Source of the DNA: Lucifuga dentata
Taxonomy: Eukaryota > Chordata > Actinopteri > Ophidiiformes > Bythitidae
Reading direction: 5' to 3'
DNA: 64,000 nt
Assembly (NCBI GenBank): GCA_014773175.1
Contig: VXCM01002864.1
Span: 62,180-126,179 of the forward strand
The position numbers and the translations under genes are program-made. A model generated the notes under the pieces. It worked only from the letters and a program-made list of their open reading frames with translations. It searched no databases and was not told where the DNA came from. Positions within the stretch are counted from its first letter, which is position 1, and each line of letters begins with the position of its first letter. This document shows, piece after piece, positions 34,622 to 46,740 of this stretch.

Positions 34622-35432
34622 CAGTGGTGTGCAGTCAGGGCCAGCAAGGCCTTCTCTTCTGGCCTAGAGATTGTCAGAATCATCAAATTATGTTTTTATG
34701 TTTTAATATTTTAATTAATGCTATATGTATTTTATAAAGTTCGTTCCCATCAGTTTTGTTATTAACATCATTTCATCGCTATTCTCTCCCTCAGTTTTGC
34801 TGCTTTCAGTGCAGCTCATATAAATTAGAGCTTTTATCCAATCAGATTTTCCCCCTGTGCTGTCTCCGGGTAAAAAAATCTAGCCTGAGGCCTTCAGAAT
34901 CTCCAGTGAATCCCCTCTGCTATTCAAGCAAATGGGACGACGTTGTTGATTGTCATATTCTTTAACCAATCAGATTTTGAGTTTGCCATGTTGGGTATAT
35001 TCTTTTACATGTCAGGGCCTTCTAGCTGGCCTAGCCTACGTCATCATACAGCATTATGCTAACAGCTAAACAGCCTGCCAGAAATTCATCAGAAGAAGAA
35101 GAGGGCCGGTTAGCTTAGCTAACTCACATAAACCTAGCTAGCACGTAACGGAGCATTAATGTTTATTTAAACTTTCTTTCTTGACGTTTAGAGTTTTAGA
35201 TGTAGTGCTTTAGATTTTTTGATTCGTTTAGAGTTTTACTTTGTCCGCTTTTTTTCACATTTTGGAGCTGAAACGCACCGATAATGTACAGCCGTGTCGT
35301 TAAACTCTTTCTAAAGACAGAAAGGAGGACGGACTTTGTCTTCAGGTGATGAGCAGCTTTGGTAAGTTTGATGGATTTTTATGNGGAGGATCGTATTGAA
35401 GGCCTAGGTGTAAAATGCACGGCCTGCCACTG
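34622..35432. mobile_element. hAT-like non-autonomous transposon, 811 bp
   Basis: Begins CAGTGGTGTGCAGTCAGGGC and ends with the inverse layout GGCCTGCCACTG; both ends carry a GAAGGCCT/AAGGCCTTC block 30 bases in. CAGTGG ends and the approximate 8-bp flanks (atatatat at 34614-34621, atatacac at 35433-35440) fit hAT. An isolated N lies at 35384 with no flanking duplication. No transposase frame was recognised. Confidence 0.68.
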
Positions 35433-35447
35433 ATATACACAAATGGA

Positions 35448-35790
35448 TCCACTAGGGGGCACATGAGGGCTGAAACATCATTCTGGGTCAGCAATCAGTC
35501 CGGTCAGCAGAGAACTACTTCCAATTTTGCTCAACGGTATTAACAAAGACTGCGACAATCAGGCCAACCGTTCTGACAGGCATCATTTCTGACAGCTTCT
35601 CCTTGAAACCTTCAGCCATTTTTTTTTTCTGGTTATCACTGTTGATATCAGTCATCAAACGTTGATATTACTGCCCCTGAGAGCTTTTGTAGGTGTTGCA
35701 TCTCGCAACCGTAGTGTGATTTGCTTCAAACAGATTCACGTGGCAGCCATCATGCAGACATTTATCCGTAGTTAACAGATCCGAGTTTCT
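35448..35790 (+). repeat. Dispersed repeat family 4, copy 1
   Basis: Shares ordered blocks with 42796-43070: ATCCACTAG-GGGC, GAGGCTGAAACAT, CCATTTTTCTGGTTAT-like, and CGTGGCAGCCATCATGCA. Part also appears inverted at 54085-54250. Unknown class, no ends defined. Confidence 0.5.
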
Positions 35791-37444
35791 TTTAGGTATT
35801 TCTCCCATCAGTCACTTCTCCTGCTTTTGAAGCTCCCAACACAAAAGAAACATTTCCACCTGCCAGTAATTGTGTAGCTTCTTGGCTGAGGTGCTTTGAG
35901 GATTTTAAAAAAGAAATATGAGAGAGAGAAAAGAAATAAAACATTACATTCTTCTCTCTTCTGCACCCACTGCATATCTCCCACTTTTAATCCACGGCAC
36001 TCCCTCCCACATGCATATCCTTTCATGTGCTAGCTCGGAGTGATTCATCATTGAGGAGATTTGAAGGGAAGGGAGTGATGGTGTGGGAATGCTGAGGATC
36101 CATCTCAGGTAATGAACTGAGAATCACCTTTTTGTAAATGCACCTCATCTTCAGTTCTCACGTATGGATGGACATGCCGTTGCGTATTGCTGCAAGGATG
36201 CTCATCTCTCCACCCTGCAACTGTCCTCTGTAAGGACGGGAGGAACTTTCCGAGCGATTCCTCTTGGGAGTGGACTGACAGTGCAGCAAGCACAAAAAAT
36301 ATGACTATAAATAGACCTCAACAATGCTTTCATCTGATCTATGAGCCTGTGAAGGTTCAGCTAAATAACTTTTACTATAAGACAGTAAAATATATCAGCC
36401 TGTCATTTATATTACATCACCGTAAAATAGCATCTAAAATATATTCAGTTGACCCCTTTTAGTATTTCATAGCAAATAAAGTAATTAGTCACAGAGCTCC
36501 CACAGTTAATCACTGTAGTGTGCTAAGGTAATTGACAAAACACTGTTTGTGATTTTGATTAGGGAGTGCTAATCAATTCTGCCTCATGCATTATTGACAG
36601 ATCAATTTAAACTCCAATTTCTTAAATGAAATGTGTTTAATATATTATTTTTAATTGTTTCTATCTCTGATCTGTATTTTTAATCAAATATGATTGCTAA
36701 CTGAATTTTTTTTAATTTAGAAACATAATTTCCTCACATTGTTAAATGAATTACTACAAAATGGATTCAATCAAATCTACAATAACCAATATTTAATAGA
36801 AGACTAATTGGCTCTGTGTAACATCCTCTGCAGATCTAAACAGCTTTTATGCTGTTTTCTTGAACCTCGGACCTGAGAAACCATTACTGGAATCATTTAC
36901 AAAGTGGAAACAACATGGACAGATCCATGGAAACTTACTTTGTTTGCTCTGTCGGACCACAAAAACTTCTGAATGAGTACTTAGTCCACATCCAAGAGCA
37001 TGAAAGGTGCAAAGGTACATTCTTTTTTTTTTTAAAAATAATAGACAAATGGTATTTTACTTACTGTTTACGGTGTGAGAAGCCATGTTGAAATTACCTA
37101 AATACTGAACTCAGGGTTAGGAAAGCTTCTGATTTTCTGTGTCAGAAATTCTGATTTAAGGGAGCATTTTCTTTGGCCTTTCCTTGTTTGAAGTCCAAAA
37201 TTCTAAGTGCAGAGTTAAAAAAAAGAAGAAGGAAAAAAAAAAACACCTGATATAAAATCATAAGTAGCAGTTTTCCTGCAAACTGTAACAGGCCCAATGC
37301 AAATTACCTGTCTGGCATGCTGGGAACAAAGTTAAGCAAGGTAAAGCCCCAAATATTTTTCCAGGAGAAAAGAAAAATCACAGAATTGACAATTCAGTGG
37401 GATGTTCATGTCGCTCTGTTTCTACTGAATGTGTAAACAGTGCA
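35791..37444. promoter_or_regulatory. Non-coding sequence with candidate conserved block
   Basis: About 36470-36620 has dense TAAT/ATTA and GATTAG words and no repeat similarity, compatible with a conserved regulatory element. The rest is AT-rich with A and T runs (37021-37034, 37217-37242). No exon recognised. Confidence 0.35.
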
Positions 37445-37482
37445 TTTTTTTTTTTTTTTTTTTNTTTTTTTTTTTTTTTTTT
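37445..37482. other. Poly(T) split by single N at 37464
   Basis: 19 T before and 18 T after an isolated N; assembly break in a homopolymer. Confidence 0.85.
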
Positions 37483-38016
37483 ATGTTAGCCATAACAGCT
37501 TAGTTTGTATTTGGTATGTCAGGGCTGTGTTTCTGTTATTAATTTAATTTTTATTTTAGCTTTTCTGCTGCTTAGTGGCAAAAACACGTTATTGCAGCTT
37601 TAAGCTACAGCAACTAAATCATTTCACTCCAATAAACATTCAAACTGCAGTTGATTCCATTATTATAAGTTCAATTTCTCAAGAGAAGCAGCATGTGCAT
37701 TTTTATTTTTGTCAGATTGTCAGACAATTAAATTTGTCTTCTTTAGAGCTCGTACACATTCATTGATTTATTCTTCCACCGGTGGCAGCGTGCAGTTCTC
37801 CAAAAACAAAAACCTACTGTGTGGTTTTATTAGTTCGCTCAGGAGTCCAATCACTTCTATCACTTAGGCTTTATCAGAATGTTCCATATCAGGCTGCGCT
37901 GAGCTGTGGAGGGCTGTGTTCTTTTTTTTTTCTTTTTTATCCCCTTTCCCTTCCACATCATTTCATCTGAAGGACAGATTTTCCCCCCATTGTCACTGTG
38001 AGGTTTCCTTATAAAA
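37483..38016. other. Non-coding spacer
   Basis: No gene or transposon end recognised. Short frames lack domains. Confidence 0.4.
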
Positions 38017-38147
38017 TCACAGGTCCGTGTGGAGTTCATGCCAGACGGGTCACCTGTCTCCCCGGCCAGCTGGAGGGAGGTNTCACAGGTCCGTGTGGAG
38101 TTCATGCCAGACGGGTCACCTGTCTCCCCGGCCAGCTGGAGGGAGGT
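38017..38147. other. False 65-bp duplication around single N at 38082
   Basis: Bases 38017-38081 recur exactly at 38083-38147. Same contig-overlap artefact. The 126-codon minus-strand frame at 37860-38240 contains the protein-level repeat created by it and is not a gene. Confidence 0.9.
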
Positions 38148-38842
38148 GAAAGAACACAGCAGGCTGTCAATCAGAGCTGAGAGAGCGGGGGAGGAAAGAA
38201 GTGAAAAAAAAAACAAGAAGAACAGAATTGACACTGACATTGACGCTGCACACTGACATTTCTGTGGATGTTGGGAAAAAAAATAATGAACAGAATTGGA
38301 GAGGTTTATTCTGTGTACTGAGAAATGTCCTCAGTCCAGCCTCCCACATGCACACAGTGTATGCCAGCCACAGAAAATTCATATTCAAGCATCTCTCTTT
38401 CATAGTGTGTTCTACAGCTTTACATACATAATACACCCTCAGACAGCTGCACGGATCGTCCTCCGCTACTGAGAATCTGATTATGTTTCAACACTTCTAC
38501 CGCAACGGAATTCAGCAGACGTTCTTACAGCTCGCTCTACCGCTGACATATTGATTAACTTTAGATGTAAGAGATGAGATGTCACTTTGTTTGCCATCGA
38601 ACTCTCAGATCAGCTTAGCATCACTGTCGTATTGTTGTAGCTGTATTGCCGATTGGCTGCCTCCATCTATGGCTAACTTGTGCTGCGTGTGACGACAACG
38701 TGTGAGGTTATTGATATCGTGATAGTGGTTAAGATATGATAATTAGAACATGGTGCACCACCACTGCAGCCCGGGTTTCAGTCCTCGGTAGCAGCACATC
38801 CAGCTTGGTTGTGTCCCTACAAACACAAAGAGTGGGCTTCTC
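38148..38842. other. Non-coding spacer
   Basis: No gene recognised. Contains A-runs near 38200 and 38276. Confidence 0.4.
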
Positions 38843-39205
38843 AGGCTGGTTTCACATGATAAGCAGGAAGCGGTGCACTGAGCTGGGCATTCCAACCTCA
38901 CGGTGACACAACCTTGAGCAACGGGCACTGCTCAGATTCTCTGCTGCTGCACTCAAAGTTCAACCAAATTCAACTTTGACCCCTCTGCTGCTGACCTTTT
39001 ATATGTGCAACCAATGAGAGAATTGTTGTATTGGACCTGAGCAGAAGCAACACAACACATGATGGAGGAGAAGCTCATAACCTGTGTAAAGCAGTTTTGC
39101 AAGTTGTACGAATTTGAAATCATACCTGATCTGGGCAGAAAGGTGACTGCATGTAAAAATGTCAACAATCAAACAAGGCTAGCATGTTTGTTAAGTGGTT
39201 AAGTT

Positions 39206-39348
39206 AGAACCTAAATTCCGTGAACATTCTCTGGCTAAGATGTTTCCAATCTCGGCATACATGACTATATATGCAGACAGATGAAAAAAATAAGTACATA
39301 AATAAAAATAAAATAAAGGGACAGTAACGCCACCACCACCACCACCCA

Positions 39349-39387
<39 letters not shown>

Positions 39388-39926
39388 GAGGTACAGACAC
39401 ATGTCGGCTATATTTTTAACCTATACTTTCAAAATCAGTGTGCCAACCACGTTATATTTGTTTAAACCTTGGTGTATTACACATCATTTGAAAGATAATG
39501 TCATGATCTATCATAATAAATGGTCAAATATAGTTTAAAAAGGAAAAGGTGTCTTTTATAGACAATTTTCACTGCAAAACATTCAATTTCCCATTCAAAA
39601 GTTATGTTTTCACTCTACTGGATGGCGGCCATCTTGGATTTTTGGGTGAAAATGATGTCATCATGTCAAACTAATGTCAGAATTGGAATCCTCATTGTCA
39701 ACTTACACAAAAAAAAAATGTCTTTATTCATGATTCTAGGTGTTCTGGTTCAAAAGTTTATTTTTCACAATGGCTCCAGTGGCCATCTTGGATTTGGTCC
39801 TCTGGTAAAAAACCCCAGGATTTTTGCGAGGGACCTGGGAGCTAAGTTTTTTTTGTAAAAGTCCACAGAAGTCAAATCAATCATCAAAACATCTTAGCCA
39901 GTGAATGGTCACGGAATTTAGGTTCT
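39206..39926. mobile_element. MITE nested in the Harbinger-like element (721 bp)
   Basis: Ends are strong inverted repeats of 40 bp with two mismatches: AGAACCTAAATTCCGTGA at the left, its inverse TCACGGAATTTAGGTTCT at the right, with GGCTAAGATGTTT/AAACATCTTAGCC inside. The interior holds an ACC and CA microsatellite and two GGCCATCTTGGATT motifs (near 39627 and 39781). No coding capacity. Clear target duplication not found. Family not recognised. Confidence 0.8.
39330..39380. repeat. (ACC)n and (CA)n microsatellite
   Basis: Short ACC array followed by a CA array, inside the nested MITE. Confidence 0.92.
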
Positions 39927-40085
39927 GGACCCGACTAAATAAAGTCGTATCAGCTGTATCTAACCAGCTGCTTCCTGATGGCGTGTTGCTACCTCACATG
40001 CGCCGACCAAAGTGCAGGAAGTGAGTTTAGCGAGCGCAGATCACTCTCTGTGACGCAAACATCACTTATCATATGAAACTAGCCT

Positions 40086-41345
40086 TATCGCTGCACTATT
40101 GACTCCTACAGCTGAGTTGGGACTCCTGCATGGAGGGAGCAGCATCTAAGGGAAAGCACGAACCAGGTGAAGCTCAACTCCCACAGGTGAAATAAGCAGT
40201 TGGAGATACAACATCATATAAGGCCATGGTACTTCACCTCTCCCCAGAGTTATGGTGGAGTTAGCGGTGACAGGCACTGCAAGAGCACAGGGAAATCCAA
40301 ATTGGAAAAAGAAAGGGAAAATCCCCATAAATAACACACTGAGAACTGGAAATTGCCTAAAAAACATTCTGCAAAAAATGCATCAAAGTTTTTGGGAGTC
40401 GGGGATTACGCTGTGTGTAACCTCAAGACACTATGCAATTTAAAACATAAGGCGGCACATAGTGAGGTACTGCACTTCACGACCTTGTTTATTAGCCTCT
40501 CAGTGTCCAAGGTCTACACGGGGACATGGATTTAAAACTTGCACTGTCTACAGCTTTCCTTCACTGGATTTTTGTGCCGTCTGCCCCTGCTGCATAATTT
40601 CATGTCTTGCCCTGACGCCGCACCACAATGAGACGGAGCTTACCTGAGCTAAGAATCTCTGCCCTCTCCATGTGCTGCACGTTCCAGGCCTGGAGAACAC
40701 ATGTCAAGAGACGGCTGAAAGGTGGCAAATGAGAGGAATGCACGCCGACATCGTGAGGCTGATCTGGACCTTTTTTTCAAACAACAGAGGGGATTTTATA
40801 TTCCACAGAGAAAAAAAACTTTACCTAAAATCTACCTACAGAGGTGGAAGATTTTTGGAATGTTCTACGACTCATGTTAGCACTCATCACATCTACTGCT
40901 AATATGCATTCTTATTTGTTTGGTTTTGCTGCCGTGGTGCAGATGTGCCTCCGCTGTGCTTTTGTTGCATGCAGGAAGATTGGTGGAACTACTGTATGTT
41001 GGGAGTTTGCCAAGGCCGTAGCCATGGTGTTAATATTGGGGAGTACCAAATCTACTGTAATTACTGTATATTATTATTAATGTACAACAACATGACAGCA
41101 ACATAAACAACAACAACATAAATGCCTCTGAACGTGAAGAATTCACAAGATAACATAACATAAACCACTATAATACTAGAACCGGAAGTAGTAATAATGG
41201 CAATTTGTTACGTTTAGTTATTATTACATTTGCTAATGATTATTTTGGACGGTGGTGCATGGTTTCCTGTCGTAGCATAGAATTGTTTTTATTTATATAT
41301 TTTTTTATGTCAGTATATTCAGTGGAACATTTTGAGCATATTGGA
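40086..41345. other. Non-coding sequence, no gene seen
   Basis: Frames of 60-78 codons overlap each other and show no domain. No repeat assigned. Confidence 0.4.
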
Positions 41346-41377
41346 ATATTGGGGGGGACATGTCCCCCCCCCAATAT
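41346..41377. repeat. G7/C9 palindrome
   Basis: ATATT, seven G, ACATGT, nine C, AATAT. The arms pair apart from two extra C. Possibly the joined ends of a G-rich transposon terminus, or a local foldback. Confidence 0.8.
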
Positions 41378-42795
41378 GTATTATATTTACAGCCTTGGAG
41401 TTTGCTGAGGTCATTAAATTCCATGTAAAGGTGCAAGTTTTCCCACCCAAAGAGGTACAACCAGCCAATCAGGAGACTCAGGGAAATGCCAGTCGAGCAG
41501 AATGTACACATCCTCCACAGAGTCCTGCGAGGGGTCAAATCATCCAAAAATAGCGACAATTCATTCTCTGAAGAGAATGTAAAAAGTGGCTTTGCTACGA
41601 ATCATAGGTTTCATTTTGACTGATCAGGTCTGTAATGGAAAAGGCTTCAGTTTGATGAGTGTAACTTTAAAAGCTTACATTAAACATGTCCCTTTCAATC
41701 ACAAGGACATGAATATGAATCTTTTTGTAATATCAACTAGATTGGAAATCAGTATTTGTGACAGTACATTATGACACTTTCCATGTTTGTTCTAACTAAT
41801 TATGGATGCATGACATTTTCTCTTTAAAAAAATCTCTCGTATTAGATTTCAAATAGAAACCCAACAAAACCACCATCCAGAGATTCCATTGTAATCATGA
41901 ATACATATACACACAATGAGCATGCAGTAATAATTTGTCATCCATTCTGCAAACTGTTGTCTTTCCGTTTATGACTGCACGGAATGCCAATACGAATATT
42001 TCTACCTCAGTGCCGCCAGCCTCGCCGTCCACAGTCTATTGACACCAGACAACACACTGCATGTCAACACATTAATAGATTTTTTCCACTCCACCTGTGG
42101 GCCTGAGATGAGAAGAAAGGAGAAATAAATACATGGAACTGGAGCTTAATTAGGCTTTCACTGATAAGGCTCCAATATGTATTGAGTAAGCAGAGGCGCT
42201 CCTATAAATTGTCAGGTTTTTCCAAATGAGACAGCGGGAAACAAGAGCGCATCTGATAGAGCCAATCAAGTGCAATTAATCTCAGTTGTGGGTGAAATCT
42301 CTGTTGTGGGTGAAGGTACGGGTTGGTAGCAAAGTGCCTCACACTCCGGGCGTCATTACACACTTGGATGCCTTCTGTCTTTTAAGTGGGGTGCTGTGGC
42401 TGGCTATCTGTGCATTGGACCATGTAGTGTACAAGCAAGGCCATGCAGGGATATTACCCTTGCTGTGCGTCATGACATTGTACCCTCATCAAGCTAACCT
42501 GCAGAGAAGCAATCTGTGTATGGATTATCGATGCTCTAATCCAAATGTCACTTCTCAGACCATGACTACATCTTTACAGCCATATTTACTGCATGACTCG
42601 TGGAGCTAGTTTGGCCCGGCTAATCTGTGAGTGTGTGTGCTGTTATTTTTGATGATTTCTGTTCTGGTTTATGGTTATGTATCAAAAGACTGATAATCTC
42701 CTGGGTTGTGAGCTTTTGTTGAAAATTTTATTTTTTAGCAGTATAATTTTGCCCACACACTTATTCTTTATGCCAACCTTAAAGGTTTAGTATTA
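41378..42795. promoter_or_regulatory. Non-coding sequence with candidate conserved block
   Basis: About 42095-42300 has mixed composition, a GGAGCTTAATTAGGC site paired with a downstream GGCTCC, and no repeat similarity. It resembles conserved non-coding DNA. The 107-codon frame at 42286-42609 has no recognised domain and no splice context could be supported. Confidence 0.35.
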
Positions 42796-43070
42796 TATCC
42801 ACTAGAGGGCAACGTAGAGGCTGAAACATTATCCTAGTTGCAGAAAATTCGTACAGTATAAAAGGGGATAGTTGTTGACTTTCTGTACTCAAAACTTTGA
42901 ACCATTTTTCTGGTTATTAATCTGACTTGAGAAATGAACCATTTTACTATTAATTGTGCTTCTAAATTCTTACAGTTTAAAAACTGTGATTTTTGTTGAG
43001 GATATGCACAACTAACACTTCAAATGAGGACGGGATACACGCGGCAGTCATCATGCATATGTAAAGTCCC
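42796..43070 (+). repeat. Dispersed repeat family 4, copy 2
   Basis: Diverged counterpart of 35448-35790 with the same block order and orientation. It runs up to the LINE tail that follows. Confidence 0.5.
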
Positions 43071-43079
43071 TTTCCTTCC

Positions 43080-43315
43080 CTTTTTTCCTTTTATTCTGCA
43101 CCAGCCACTTTTTATTGCATAACTGCATCTTATATTTATTGTGTCTATTACCTGTGTCTACTCTGTCTCTTTTAACTATTTTTCTTTTAATGAATGATTT
43201 TATTAGGGCATCTTGCCTGTTGTATGTGTGTTGCCGTGGAGAACGATATTTCACTTCCATGTATGCTGAGTGTATACTATGGTAGTGACAATAAATCTTG
43301 AATCTTCTCTTGGCC
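43080..43315 (+). mobile_element. LINE 3' tail
   Basis: Ends GTTGCCGTGGAGAACGATAT, TTCACTTCCATGTATGCTGA, GACAATAAATCTTGAATCTT. The order 'GGAGAACG-ATTTC ... GTATGCT ... TGACAATAAA' with a CTTGAAT-type end is a common 3' UTR of fish LINEs. 5'-truncated; no ORF attached. Confidence 0.5.
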
Positions 43316-44618
43316 TTAAACATTAAAGCAAAAGTCAACTGTGTACCTGTTAAAGTTATTTAAACAAAATGCTTGTATATAAAGTGCAGCAAATAATCAA
43401 AAGAGCATGGCCACTGTATCACAGGAAGAATGAGCTGAGCGCCTCATGTTTCAGACCCTTATATGGAGTTCTCTGGTGTGATTGGACCAATGCAGGTCAA
43501 AATGACCAATGAAAGGTGGAACTGATCATCACAGCTGAGATGGATCAGTTGATTGTACCTGGAGAAAGCAACAGTGGGGTAGGAGAAACTGATATAGTAT
43601 TTACATGCAATATGATTGTTATGGCTAGTAACGGTGTTAGCAGTTGTGCTAATAGTTTTACTTACTATTAGAGGTATTATAAAGTATGAGTGCTCTAATA
43701 ATACTAATAATACTAATTCAGTATATTGCACTGTAACGTATTTTGTAGTTATTTGTAATGTAGTTGTAGTTAGTGATTTTACACTTCAAATCCATTCTTT
43801 TTTAAATATTTACATTTAAAATACATTAATATATTAAACTGAGTTTCATGACTGATAATAAATTTATGTATAAACAGACGTAATTTGAATTTGCAGGTAA
43901 ATATCTTCATTTCTGGCAGTGGGCTGACCCTTTTATTTCCATTTAGAAAACAGATTGTAGCTTTCATGTGCATTCTGGTAAGCCGGAGAGTTATTTTGTT
44001 CAGAAATAAGTAAAGCATTCATATGACACAAACAACTTGTGTTTTTTTTTCCCTTAATGAATTCACCTCTTCAGTTAGAAGGCTCAATGCATTCAGCTTA
44101 AAAAACCCCAAAAAGTCACCATGCTACATTTGTAGTTATTAGATTCCTGCATGAACCAAAGGAAAATCCTTCCACTTTTGTAATGTAATGTAAATGAATC
44201 TATTCATCCATAAAATCAGATCAAGGACTATGAGAAACGCTGAATCAAATGTTTTTCATGACACATTAACCTCATGTATTTTTCACAAATGGTGTTTGTA
44301 TCATCAGCACAATGATAACGGCAAAGCAAACCACAGGGGAGAGAGGCAGAGAGTTTCTGTCCTACTTTGTAACGCCGAGCCTTCTTCCTCTGCGCTGTTA
44401 GACTTTAGTTTTCAGTCACACAAAGATCACAGCAGAACATAACAGTAAGAAAAACAACAATAGGCTATTTTCAGTCACTTTCAGGATTTCACAGGCGTCA
44501 AATCAGATGCCTGCACTATTTCCTTTGGTGTAAGGATATGCAATTACAGCCAAGGACATCAGAGTTGTATTCTTGTCAAATGAGATGCGATTGTTGTTCA
44601 CTACACAACGTAACTCAT
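43316..44618. other. Non-coding, AT-rich
   Basis: Frames of 67-90 codons on both strands overlap and lack domains. No repeat assigned. Confidence 0.4.
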
Positions 44619-45574
44619 GGTGCGTTCACAGACCTCGGAAGTTGAAGTTTTCCCAGTTGGAAACTCCAACTGGGAAAACTTTCAACTTCAAACCGTTCCA
44701 GCCAAATGTAATCAAAAAGCATAGCTGAACACTAATAAATACTATAAAATTAATTAAACTTAGTAATAAATGCTAACTAAAGTAAAGTTAGATTACAGGA
44801 CTGTTTGGTTGTGTTGTTTTACAATGATATTAATCACAGTGGGTATTAAACTTTGTGCAGATAAATAATATTATGAAGTTATTTACAGTTACGTATCAAT
44901 GGCAAACAGTTATTATATAAAATAGATAGTTAACTTGGCAATATATTCTGACCTTTTTCTTTCAATTTCATGCAAGAGAAAATACTTTATTTGCCTTTTA
45001 GCTGATCATTTCCATTCACAAAGCTCGCTTCCATGGTGCTGCCATGTTGAGTGATNATTTGCCTTTTAGCTGATCATTTCCATTCACAAAGCTCGCTTCC
45101 ATGGTGCTGCCATGTTGAGTGATGTCATACTCGGTAAGTCGGGGTAGATAAATGCCAATTTGTTTATAATTTATGGTAAATATCATATCCACACCAGCAA
45201 ATTTTTACATCAAAATCAAACTTTAATGTGTTCTGTGCTTCATTTAGCTTTTACATAAATAGCCTAAAACTTAGCGTAAATTGTAAGGCTATTAAGATGA
45301 TTTCTGCACTTGAAAATCTCTGTATTTATGAAATATGATGCTCGAGCATCACTTCACTTTATTTTTCTGTTTCCTGTTCTTGCTTTGTTTAACTTTACCT
45401 GTTACACCTTATTGTAAATTGTTTACTTAAATAAAGTTTTTAAAAAAAAATAAAATAAAAAAAAATTTGGTCCGAGTTTCCTAGCGAGAGCTCTGACTTC
45501 ATGCACCATTTCAACGGATTTTTCTAAGTAAGAAGTCGGAAAAATCTGAGTTCTGAGGTCTGTCGAACACAGCA
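44619..45574. mobile_element. MITE-like element with foldback end
   Basis: Left end ATGGTGCGTTCACAGACCTC and right-end inverse GTGTTCGACAGACCTCAGAA are similar, giving an imperfect inverted repeat. The left end holds an internal foldback (44638-44689: TTTTCCCAGTTGG paired with CCAACTGGGAAAA). An AATAAAG and A-rich stretch near 45430-45465 suggests a retro-insert inside. The single-N duplication at 44989-45123 inflates the length by about 68 bp. Confidence 0.55.
44989..45123. other. False 67-bp duplication around single N at 45056
   Basis: Bases 44989-45055 recur exactly at 45057-45123. Contig-overlap artefact. Confidence 0.9.
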
Positions 45575-46740
45575 TAAGTCCATGTTAGCTTCGCTGCTCA
45601 TGTTAGCTGCTCATCAGGCGGTTTCATGTCACCCTCATCCAAACTACTACCACAAGTAGTAGCATATTCCTCCGTCTTCAGCCAGATGATTTCTCAGAGA
45701 ACAGTTTTTACAACACAATTATAGCTTGTAAGGGGTTCCCCTGCTCTGCTCCTCTGTGAGAGAGATAGCTAAAGTAGATCTATGACCACTAGGACAAAGG
45801 ATATCAGCTGAATTCCCCAGGAGGTAGGGAGAAGTGGACAGGGAACAATCGAGTGTTTGGGCAGCTCTTCAGGGACTGAAGATGAGAAGCAGAGGTCTTC
45901 GTAGATCCAGGGAGAAGAATGGACAGAGGGAGGGAGGGCGATGGTGAACAGGAGGCTAAGAGCCTAGGGAGCTGAAGAGGTGGATGTAGTGGGAGCAGGG
46001 TCAAAATTCGGAGGAGGAATGGGGAAGGTATGTGTGTGGAGTGTATGTGTTGGTGGNGGGGTCACCTCCTCCTCACCGTTGTGTACCAAAAAGCTGCTAA
46101 AGAACACTCAAGGGCTCCAGTTTGTCGGTGAAAAGCTGAAAAGGAATAAATCCACTCAAGTTATGACCGTGGGTATAAATGGAGATAACGGCTCACACTT
46201 TCACTTTCTTTCCACTGGGTGTGGATACAGTGGCAGACACACACACAAAAAAAAGAGAGCTTGAAAGAGATATGAAACCCCTCCCCACTTTCACACCTCA
46301 ACCTGGCCATCACTGTGTGGACATACCTGGTTTTGTGGCGCAGTCAGAAAGTTCCACTGACCGGTAGAAAAGGGGTTTCTGTCACCTTCCGACTCTCCGA
46401 CAGGCATTTAAGATGGCGAATACTGCGGCCTTTATTCTTCATATTGTCAGAAAGAAAGATCTATTTGCGAATTTCATTTTTATAAGCAACATTTGTAATT
46501 TCCAATCAATACTAGACAGCATTCAGAGCGCATACCTCTGCCAAACCTGCACAACCTTTAGTAATGGAAAATTGTCTGGATCAAAATGCACAAAGTGATA
46601 GACAGTCATGCTGATTGGAAGGTGGCAATCACGATTTGTGGAAAATAACTAAATTCTGCCTGGATATATTAAAGCTTTGTATCAGGATAAAATGAATAAA
46701 ATAACCAGTTAATCCGACTCAATGTTTTAAAGGTGTTTTT
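45575..46740. other. Non-coding; isolated N at 46057
   Basis: The N at 46057 has no flanking duplication. A GATAACGGCTCACACTTTCA block near 46184 resembles one near 52757, so part of this may be an old dispersed repeat. The 94-codon frame at 45980 crosses the N and has no domain. Confidence 0.4.

Larger units (their letters stand above)
38843..40085. mobile_element. Harbinger-like element, copy 2, with nested MITE
   Basis: Left end AGGCTGGTTTCACATGATAA is matched by the inverse at the right, TTATCATATGAAACTAGCCT. Without the nested element at 39206-39926 the length is about 520 bp and it aligns with 20272-20794. The frame from 39062 reads MEEKLITCVKQFCKLYEF, which resembles the start of a MADF/Myb-like protein carried by some PIF/Harbinger transposons; this is weak. 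No 3-bp target duplication was found, so the class stays tentative. Confidence 0.6.

Noticed and set aside
37860..38240. 126-codon minus-strand frame with an internal protein repeat
   Set aside because: The repeat is created by the false 65-bp duplication at 38082.
42286..42609. 107-codon frame as an exon
   Set aside because: No recognisable domain, no convincing splice sites with a partner exon, and composition like the flanks.
45804..46004. Leu/Ser/Pro-rich 66-codon minus-strand frame
   Set aside because: Reflects a purine-rich GGA tract on the plus strand; no domain.
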